Source: Acidobacteriota bacterium (lineage in GTDB: Bacteria; Acidobacteriota; Vicinamibacteria; Vicinamibacterales; JAHECP01). From it: a stretch of DNA of 59,667 nt. Positions within the stretch are counted from its first letter, which is position 1. Each line of letters starts with the position of its first letter. Shown in pieces: positions 53,948-59,667 of the stretch. The stretch is taken from NCBI GenBank assembly GCA_024641665.1, contig JAHECP010000015.1, positions 1 through 59,667 on the forward strand, given 5' to 3'. Position numbers and translations under genes: made by a program. The notes under the pieces were generated by a model. The model worked only from the letters and a program-made list of their open reading frames with translations, made no database searches and was not told the origin of the DNA.

Positions 53948-56662
53948 ATGTCACGACTCCGATTGTCGTCCGCCGTGCTCGCCGCGCTGTCGCTCGTCTT
54001 CCTCCTGCGGGGGGACGCGCACCTCGCGGCGCAGCACCGGCTCGTCTCGCTCGTCTCGCAGTACGACGGCCACGTCGCTCTCGGTCTCGCCATCCGGCGC
54101 CTGAACGTCAGCGGCACCTTCCTCCAGACCGCGGCGCACCCCGACGACGAGCACAACCAACTCTACGCGATGTTCACGCTCGGCCAGGGCCTCCGCTCCA
54201 TCGACGTCCAGACGACGCGGGGCGGCGGCGGCCAGAACGAGATCGGCCCCGAGCTCTTCCAGGACATCGCCGTGCTCCGCACGTCGGAGCTCCTCGCCGC
54301 GCACCAGCTCGACGGCGCCCAGCAGGTGTTCACGCGCGCCATCGACTTCGGCTACAGCTTCAGCCCGCCGGAGATCTACGAGAAATGGGGCCGCACGGCG
54401 GTCGTCGGCGACTTCGTCCGGTTCATCCGCCAGTTCCGGCCCGACGTCGTCCTGACCATGAACATCCAGGGGCGCGGCGGCGACCGCGCCCACGAAGCCA
54501 CGGCGGTCCTCACGCGCGAGGCGTTCCGCGCCGCGGCCGACCCGGCGCAGTACCCCGAGCAGATCCAGGAGGGGCTGCGGCCGTGGCAGGCGAAGAAGCT
54601 GTACTTCACCGCGGGCTTCGGCGGGTTCGGCGGGCCGGCGCCCGCGCCGAACACGCCGCTGTGCACGGTGGACGCCAACCTCTACGACGCGCTCCTCGGC
54701 CGCACCTACGCGGCCATCGGCACCGACGCCCGCGCCAACCACAAGTGCCAGGGCATGGGCGGGTTCGCGCTGCTGGCCGGTGTGAGCGGCGGGCGTGGCT
54801 TTGGACCCATCCGCTACATGCTCGAGGACACCACGATCCCCGGCCAGAAGGGGAAGAGCGAGACGTCGCTCTTCGACGGCATCGACACCCGCCTGACCGC
54901 GCTCGCCCAATACGCCGGTCCGAACCCGCCGGCCGCGCTCACGGGAGGCCTCGCGGCCATTGCCGCCGAAGCCGAGAAGACGCAGAAGGCGTACGACACG
55001 GTCGGCGACGGCGCGACCGCCGCGCCGATCGTAGCGGGACTCGAGGCGCTGCGCCGGCTGCGCGCGGGTCTTGGCGCGATGGGCCTCGGCGACGACGCCC
55101 GGTACGAGATCGATTCGCGCCTCGCGGTGAAGGAGAACGACTGGGTGCACGCGGCGCTCGAGGCCCACAGCGTCTCGTTCGAGGCGCTGGGCGACGACGG
55201 CCTGGTCATCGGCGGGCAGCCGGAGAGGCTCTCGCTGGTGGTCGCCAACCGCGGCGGCTCGCCCGTCACGGTGAGCGGCATCGACGTGGCCGGCTTCGAC
55301 GGCCAGGTGTCCTGCCCGTCGGGCCCGGTGGCGGCAGGTGAGGTCTACACCTGCACGCCCACCGTGCAGGTGCCCAAGGACGCGCGCCTGACCACGCGGT
55401 ACTGGACCGACGAGTACTGGGACACGAAGCCGCCGAAGGCCGCGCTCCAGATCTACCCGAAGGACGTGCCATTCGGCCTGCCGTTCCGGCCGACGCCCTT
55501 CCGCGCCACCTTCCACCTGAAGGTGGGCGGCGCCGACGTCAGCGAGAACGTGCGGATCGAGTACCGCTACGTGGAGGACCCGTTCACCGGCGAGAAGCGG
55601 ATGGAGCTGAACGTCGTGCCGGCGTTCTCCGTCCGGATGACCGCGCCGCTGGCGGTGATCCCCGCGTCGGCCTCGCCCGTCGAGCGCGAGATCCACGTGT
55701 CGGTGACCAACGGCACCAAGGGCGCGGCCCACGCCACGGTGGCGCTCGAGGCGCCGTCGGGCTGGACCGTCACGCCGCCCAGCGCGCCGATCGACTTCGG
55801 CCGCGAAGACGAAGCGCTGACGGTGCGCTTCATGGTGACGGCGCCCGGCGGCACGCCACACGGCGACTACCACCTCCGCGCCGTCGTCACCTCGCCCGCG
55901 ACCGGGACCCAGCGCTTCGACAGCGGCTACCAGGTGATCGAGTACCCGCACATCGAGCGCCGGCAGGTGATCAAGCCGGCCGAGACCGACGTCGAGGTGA
56001 TGAACGTCAAGACGACCCCGGGCATTCGGGTCGGCTACATCGTGGGCGCCGGCGACCAGGTGCCGCCCGCGCTCGAACAGCTCGGCGCGAAGGTGTCGTT
56101 CATCGGGTCGGACGAGCTCGCCTGGGGCGACCTCTCGTCGAAGTACGACGTGATCATGACCGGCGTGCGCGCGTACGAGCGGCGCGACGATCTGCGCGCC
56201 TACAACCAGCGCGTGCTCGACTTCGCCGCGCGCGGCGGGACGGTGATCATCCAGTACAACAAGATGGAGTTCAACCAGGCGCAGTACGGGCCGTACCCCG
56301 CCGAGGTCGGCCGGGGCCGCGTGACCGACGAGAACGCGCCGGTCAAGGTGCTCCAGCCCGACAACCCCGTGTTCAACGCGCCGAACCGGATCGACGCGTC
56401 GTCGTGGGCCGGCTGGGTGCAGGAGCGCGGCTTGTACTTCCTCGGCGAAAAGGACCCGCGCTACGTCGATCTCGTATCGATGGAGGATCCGTTCCCCGAC
56501 AACCCGGGCGTGAAGACGGGGACGCTCGTCGAGGCAACGGTCGGCAAGGGGAGGTGGCTCTACGTCGGCCTCGGCCTATGGCGCCAGGCGCCGGCCGGCG
56601 TCGAGGGGGCGTACCAGTTGCTGGCCAACCTGATCAGCCTGCCCAAGACCGCGGCGCAGTAG
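53948..56662 (+). CDS. exported PIG-L/LmbE-type deacetylase with C-terminal ThuA/GATase-like domain
   Basis: 904 aa from the ATG at 53948 (AGAGGACAACG upstream), with signal peptide (VLAALSLVFLLRGDAHLAA). N-terminal PIG-L domain: zinc motif AAHPDDE (His64, Asp66-Asp67) and His182 (GGDRAHEAT). Middle part is beta-rich (about 430-690, NEW3-like VEREIHVSVTNGTKGAA). The C-terminal 220 residues resemble a ThuA/class I GATase fold (GYIVGAGDQVPPALEQLGAK, KYDVIMTGVRAYERRDDLRA, GGTVIIQYNK). Likely removes N-acetyl from sugars or glycan ends in the periplasm. Confidence 0.88.
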   Translation: MSRLRLSSAVLAALSLVFLLRGDAHLAAQHRLVSLVSQYDGHVALGLAIRRLNVSGTFLQTAAHPDDEHNQLYAMFTLGQGLRSIDVQTTRGGGGQNEIGPELFQDIAVLRTSELLAAHQLDGAQQVFTRAIDFGYSFSPPEIYEKWGRTAVVGDFVRFIRQFRPDVVLTMNIQGRGGDRAHEATAVLTREAFRAAADPAQYPEQIQEGLRPWQAKKLYFTAGFGGFGGPAPAPNTPLCTVDANLYDALLGRTYAAIGTDARANHKCQGMGGFALLAGVSGGRGFGPIRYMLEDTTIPGQKGKSETSLFDGIDTRLTALAQYAGPNPPAALTGGLAAIAAEAEKTQKAYDTVGDGATAAPIVAGLEALRRLRAGLGAMGLGDDARYEIDSRLAVKENDWVHAALEAHSVSFEALGDDGLVIGGQPERLSLVVANRGGSPVTVSGIDVAGFDGQVSCPSGPVAAGEVYTCTPTVQVPKDARLTTRYWTDEYWDTKPPKAALQIYPKDVPFGLPFRPTPFRATFHLKVGGADVSENVRIEYRYVEDPFTGEKRMELNVVPAFSVRMTAPLAVIPASASPVEREIHVSVTNGTKGAAHATVALEAPSGWTVTPPSAPIDFGREDEALTVRFMVTAPGGTPHGDYHLRAVVTSPATGTQRFDSGYQVIEYPHIERRQVIKPAETDVEVMNVKTTPGIRVGYIVGAGDQVPPALEQLGAKVSFIGSDELAWGDLSSKYDVIMTGVRAYERRDDLRAYNQRVLDFAARGGTVIIQYNKMEFNQAQYGPYPAEVGRGRVTDENAPVKVLQPDNPVFNAPNRIDASSWAGWVQERGLYFLGEKDPRYVDLVSMEDPFPDNPGVKTGTLVEATVGKGRWLYVGLGLWRQAPAGVEGAYQLLANLISLPKTAAQ

Positions 56663-56701
56663 CCCGGTCGCGGCGGCTCCGCGACGACCGCACGACCAAC
56701 G

Positions 56702-56735
56702 GGGGCCGGCACACCAGCCGGCCCCTTCTTTTCTT
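56702..56735 (+). terminator. intrinsic terminator after the PIG-L gene
   Basis: Stem GGGGCCGGC / GCCGGCCCC with loop ACACCA followed by TTCTTTTCTT. About 40 nt past the stop. Confidence 0.85.
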
Positions 56736-56750
56736 GAACCGGCGGGACGG

Positions 56751-57419
56751 TCATCCGCCCGCGGCCTGCTTCGCACGCGCGTAGTGGCGGCGCACCTTCG
56801 CGCGGTTGCCGCACACCGCCATGTCGCACCAGCGGCGCGAGCGGTTGCGGCTGCGATCGATGAAGAGCCAGCCGCACGTGTCGGCCTCGCACTCGCGCAC
56901 GCGCGCGAGGTCGGGGGCGGTGAGCAGCTCCGCCGCCGAGTCCACGATCGGCGCCAGCAGCCCGTCGAGCGCGCCGTCGTCGAACGACCATCGCCACGCG
57001 AACGCGCCGTCCGGACGGGCGTCGAGCTGCAGGCGGGCGAGCGAGGGCGCCATGGCGGCGTTGAGGGTGGCCACGGCCTCGGGCGGCGATGGGCGGCCGG
57101 CCGCGCGCGCCGAGAAGATCGCGTAGAGCGCCTCGCGCAACGCGCGCGCGCCGGCGAGTGCCGACTCCGCCGCGTGGGGACGGCGTGCCGCCTCGTTGCG
57201 GAGCGCGTTGGCCAGCCCCGCATCGATCACCCCGGCCTGTTCCGCCCACGAAATCAGATCCTCGTACGAGCGGAGGAGCTCACGGGCGCCGGCGGGCCGG
57301 TTGTCCACCGTGTTCGCGAAGTCCAGGCACAATGCGCCGCCGGTGAGCTCGAACCCGCCCTTCGCCGGGGCCGGAGCGGCGGCGGGACCGGCGTCCAACT
57401 GATCTCTTTGCTTAACCAT
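56751..57419 (-). CDS. ABATE-CGNR zinc-finger transcriptional regulator
   Basis: 222 aa. N-terminal ABATE (stress-response) domain about 20-165 (GGALCLDFANTVDNRP). C-terminal CGNR zinc finger: CEADTCGWLFIDRSRNRSRR followed by WCDMAVCGNRAKVRRHY, giving four Cys ligands and the CGNR box. These proteins bind DNA and are often auxiliary regulators of stress or transport genes. An AT-rich -10-like TATATT lies only 3 nt before the ATG, so the true start may be a little downstream. Divergent from the monooxygenase-like gene. Confidence 0.88.
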   Translation of the reverse strand: MVKQRDQLDAGPAAAPAPAKGGFELTGGALCLDFANTVDNRPAGARELLRSYEDLISWAEQAGVIDAGLANALRNEAARRPHAAESALAGARALREALYAIFSARAAGRPSPPEAVATLNAAMAPSLARLQLDARPDGAFAWRWSFDDGALDGLLAPIVDSAAELLTAPDLARVRECEADTCGWLFIDRSRNRSRRWCDMAVCGNRAKVRRHYARAKQAAGG

Positions 57420-57560
57420 TAAAATATAATTGACTGGTTACGTCACCTGATCTAATCTTAACCCTCAACATGCACTTAAGCAAGTTATTCGAGGCGGGCG
57501 TGGCGTTTCAAGGCCAGACTGCGGCCGCTCGACCTCTGCCCAGACGCCCAGGAGGCAATC

Positions 57561-57860
57561 GTGATCGCACGGATGTGGCGCGGCCGGACCAAGGCCTCGG
57601 ACGCTGAAGCCTACCAGCAGCTGGTGGCGCGGACGGGGGTCCCGGCCTGCACGGCGACACCCGGCAACCGGGGCGTGCACGTGTTCCGCCGGGTCGAAGA
57701 CGACGTCGCGGAGTTCCTGTTCGTGTCGCTCTGGGAATCCTACGAGGCGATCGAGCGCTTCTCGGGACCGGACCGCGACAAGCCCGTCTACTTCCCGGAG
57801 GACGCCGCGTTCCTGCTGGAGCTCGAGCCGAAGGTCGCCCACTACGAGGTCGTCGGCTGA
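57561..57860 (+). CDS. antibiotic biosynthesis monooxygenase (ABM)-fold protein
   Basis: 99 aa, GTG start with GGAGG 5 nt upstream. Reads MIARMWRGRTKASDAEAYQQ and VFRRVEDDVAEFLFVSLWES, typical of small dimeric ferredoxin-like ABM/DUF1330-type proteins; YEAIERFSGPD follows. May bind haem or an aromatic substrate, or be a stress protein; no catalytic residue is evident. Divergent from the CGNR regulator, which may control it. Confidence 0.75.
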   Translation: MIARMWRGRTKASDAEAYQQLVARTGVPACTATPGNRGVHVFRRVEDDVAEFLFVSLWESYEAIERFSGPDRDKPVYFPEDAAFLLELEPKVAHYEVVG

Positions 57861-57920
57861 CCGCGGAAGGCGTGCGGCGTCTCGCCGGCGGGCCGCTATG
57901 AGCGCGCGCGGCATTCGGCG

Positions 57921-57926
57921 TACAAT
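57921..57926 (+). promoter_or_regulatory. putative -10 of the cysteine synthase gene
   Basis: TACAAT, about 62 nt before the ATG at 57989; -35 unclear. Confidence 0.4.
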
Positions 57927-57988
57927 TCTCCATTCGCCAGACTGACGGACGTTCCTGACGGCCCCGGCCCCGCCGCGGCAAGGTGCGC

Positions 57989-58996
57989 ATGGAGATTCTC
58001 GACAACATCCTCGACACGCTCGGCAACACGCCGCTCGTGCGGCTGCGGCGTTTCTCGCCGACCGGCGCGCCGATCGCGGCGAAGATCGAGACCTTCAACC
58101 CCGGCTCGAGCGTGAAGGATCGGATCGGCCTCGCCCTCATCGAGGCGGGCGAGCGCTCCGGGCAGCTCAAGCCCGGCGGCACGATCGTCGAGCCCACCTC
58201 CGGCAACACCGGCCTCGGCCTCGCGATGGCGGCGATCCTCAAGGGCTACAAGCTGATCTGCACGGCCGCCGACAAGATCCCGAAGGAGAAGGTGGCGCTG
58301 CTCAAGGCGTTCGGCGTTGAGGTGGTGCTCTGCCCGACGAACGTGCCGGCCGACGACCCGCGGTCGTACTACAAGGTGGCCGAGCGGATCCGCGACGAGC
58401 AGGGCGCGTACCTGCCGTACCAGTACTACAACCAGGCCAACCCCGAGGCGCACTACCGCAGCACCGGATCCGAGATCTGGCGCCAGACCGACGGCACGCT
58501 GACGCATTGGGTGGCGGGTATCGGCACGGGCGGCACGATCAGCGGCGCGGCGAAGTACCTCAAGGAGCGCAACCCGCGCGTGAAGGTCGTGGCGGTCGAC
58601 ACGGTGGGCAGCGTCTACGCGTACTACAAGGAGTACGGCGCGCTGCCGCCGCCCGAGCGCATCCACCAGTACCTGATCGACGGCATCGGCGAGGACTTCC
58701 TGCCCGAGACCGTGTGGTGGGACTACATCGACGAGGTCGTCACGGTGGACGACAAGTCGGCGTATCGCGCGACGCTTCAGCTCGCGCGGCAGGAGGGCAT
58801 TTTCTGCGGATCGTCGGCCGGCGCCGCGGCTGAGGCCGCGCGCCGCATCGCGCAGGGCCTTCCCGACGACGCGCTCGTCGTGACGCTCTTCCCCGACTCG
58901 GGCGAGCGTTACCTCTCGAAGCTCAACGAGGAGTGGCTGCAGGAGCACGGCCTGCTCGACGAGGAGACCGGCAAGCAGATTCCGCGCGGCCGGTGA
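57989..58996 (+). CDS. PLP-dependent cysteine synthase / cystathionine beta-synthase
   Basis: 335 aa from the ATG at 57989 (AAGGTG upstream); a GTG two codons earlier is possible. Fold type II PLP enzyme: Lys43 in NPGSSVKDR forms the Schiff base, TSGNTG binds the substrate carboxylate, GTGGTISG holds the phosphate, and CGSSAGAA the pyridine side. The segment IDGIGEDFLPETVWWDYIDE is closer to cystathionine beta-synthase than to CysK, but no C-terminal CBS pair is present. Makes cysteine from acetylserine plus sulfide, or cystathionine from serine plus homocysteine. Confidence 0.92.
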   Translation: MEILDNILDTLGNTPLVRLRRFSPTGAPIAAKIETFNPGSSVKDRIGLALIEAGERSGQLKPGGTIVEPTSGNTGLGLAMAAILKGYKLICTAADKIPKEKVALLKAFGVEVVLCPTNVPADDPRSYYKVAERIRDEQGAYLPYQYYNQANPEAHYRSTGSEIWRQTDGTLTHWVAGIGTGGTISGAAKYLKERNPRVKVVAVDTVGSVYAYYKEYGALPPPERIHQYLIDGIGEDFLPETVWWDYIDEVVTVDDKSAYRATLQLARQEGIFCGSSAGAAAEAARRIAQGLPDDALVVTLFPDSGERYLSKLNEEWLQEHGLLDEETGKQIPRGR

Positions 58997-59050
58997 CCGC
59001 GGCTGTCGTCGCCGCCCGGACGATTGGCCGGAAGTGGCGTGGCGTCCGCG

Positions 59051-59414
59051 TCAGTCCTGATCGGGGTTCGACGCCGCGGCGATCCGCTGTCGCGCCCGCG
59101 CGGCCTCCCGCAGAAGCGCCGCCTGCATGGGGCTGAAGCGGAGCGCGCCGCGCGCCGCCCGCTGCCACTCGAGGGCGTTCGGCCGCCCCTGCATGATCCC
59201 GGTGAAGGAGTGGCCTTGCGGCAGGAGCAGGTGGCCGATCTCGTGCGCGATCGTGTAGGAGAGGACGACCGCCTCGTCCACGAACAGGTTGTCCGACCCG
59301 TCCCGGATGCAGTCGCCAAAGACCGTGATGAAGCTGCCCGGGCTGCCGTCCAGAGGATGCTGGGCCACCCCGCATCCGTAGGACGTGCGGTCGCGCGGGG
59401 CGGACAGAATCGTC
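59051..59414 (-). pseudogene. C-terminal part of a HEIGH zinc metalloprotease, 5' end lost
   Basis: Reads TILSAPRDRTSYGCGVAQ.., then IAHEIGHLLLPQGHSFTGIM and FSPMQAALLREAARAR to a TGA. HExxH with a downstream His and the HSxTGIM context match a family of secreted acidobacterial metalloproteases whose full members are longer. There is no credible start codon or signal peptide in this frame; upstream at 59415 the sequence switches to a terC 5' end in another frame. Confidence 0.6.
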
Positions 59415-59471
59415 GAGGCACGTGAGGGTGACGAGCGCGGCCCAGATCTCGGGGTTGGCAATCCAGCTCAT
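59415..59471 (-). pseudogene. 5' fragment of a terC-family gene
   Basis: ATG at 59471 follows AAGGACGCACC. Nineteen codons, MSWIANPEIWAALVTLTCL, match the start of TerC-type membrane proteins (..LTLTALEIVLGIDN..), then homology stops at about 59415 and the frame turns to unrelated sequence. Only promoter, ribosome site and first codons survive. Confidence 0.5.
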
Positions 59472-59540
59472 GGTGCGTCCTTGGACAGAGGGCGATGCCG
59501 GAACGACTGAGGATAGCCGGAACTGGCTCCGGAGAATCGG

Positions 59541-59667
59541 GGCTGACCCCAATACTGTTCATTTAACGCTCTCCTGTGATATCCTGTGCGCGGGCCGGGG
59601 CAGCCTGCTACAGCAGGAGCATCGCAGATGGCGCGCATACTGGCGGAGCTGCCCAAGGGAGCGCGGA
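59541..59667 (+). mobile_element. left end of an IS4-family insertion sequence (continues past the window)
   Basis: GGCTGACCCC-AATACTGTTCATTTAACG.. is a plausible left terminal region (exact end not determinable). It is followed by the transposase start. It lies about 70 nt upstream of the terC fragment start. Confidence 0.5.
59628..59667 (+). CDS. transposase N-terminus, IS4-like, cut by window end
   Basis: ATG at 59628 with AGGAG upstream; visible residues MARILAELPKGAR, matching the conserved opening of a group of IS4-type DDE transposases (MAR.LAELP.G.RI.DYI..). Only 13 codons lie inside the window. Confidence 0.6.
   Translation, partial: MARILAELPKGAR

Overview
This 59.7-kb window is high-GC, densely packed bacterial DNA. 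It looks like Acidobacteriota, most plausibly a Vicinamibacteria-type soil lineage. The pointers are seven MacB/FtsX-like 'acidobacterial duplicated orphan permease' (ADOP) genes, three of them headed by PadR repressors, together with an Oar-like TonB-dependent receptor, tricorn and S9 peptidases, an acidobacterial HEIGH metalloprotease remnant and a PIG-L deacetylase. The taxonomy is inference. No rRNA, tRNA or CRISPR array was recognised.

Layout. 1-5.1 kb: two tandem ADOP permeases, the first cut by the window edge. 5.1-6.8 kb (minus): two overlapping VirJ/AcvB-like alpha/beta hydrolases. 7.0-9.2 kb: a GH89 alpha-N-acetylglucosaminidase lipoprotein. 9.3-12.3 kb (minus): PadR plus ADOP behind a 36-bp palindrome. 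12.3-18.4 kb: GNAT, ADOP, S9 peptidase, DinB protein and a stray DinB tail. 18.6-19.2 kb: vapBC. 19.4-26.2 kb: tricorn-like S41 protease, recQ and a large secreted protein of unknown function. 26.4-29.4 kb: PadR plus ADOP. 29.5-32.4 kb (minus): bacterioferritin and a penicillin-acylase-family hydrolase. 32.5-38.3 kb: PadR and two duplicated ADOPs. 38.4-39.5 kb: a lower-GC toxin-antitoxin island whose PIN-like toxin is split by an in-frame TGA. 39.7-42.3 kb: TPR protein, SDR, FAD oxidoreductase and a 58-aa zinc-ribbon-like protein. 42.7-49.6 kb: a regulated respiratory locus. 49.6-50.5 kb: zinc-ribbon protein and an MscL half-gene. 50.8-56.7 kb: TonB receptor and PIG-L protein. 56.8-59.0 kb: CGNR regulator, a small monooxygenase-like protein and a cysteine/cystathionine synthase. 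59.05-59.67 kb: two gene remnants next to the left end of an IS4-type element.

The most coherent system is at 42.7-49.6 kb. A membrane histidine kinase with two periplasmic CxxCH haem motifs and a GAFTGA-type sigma-54 activator form one transcription unit. Divergent from it lie a small membrane protein, a cyclic-nucleotide-binding-fold protein without a DNA-binding domain, a tetrahaem cytochrome c, a 4x[4Fe-4S] Tat protein and an NrfD/DsrP-type quinone-interacting membrane protein. The intergenic gap holds two tandem dyads (TGACR-N3-YGTCA) 22 bp apart and a well-spaced sigma-54 promoter, TGGCACTCCCCCTGCA. This suggests a haem-based redox sensor that switches on a periplasmic electron-transfer complex.

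A second theme is DNA repeats. A degenerate 11-12-nt tandem repeat (ACGGAATGGCC-like) recurs in three gene gaps, once as facing arrays and once inside the leader of the sigma-54 operon. Another repeat occurs both at the recQ stop codon and within the recQ coding linker. Several overlaps of the GTGA/ATGA type suggest that translational coupling is common here.
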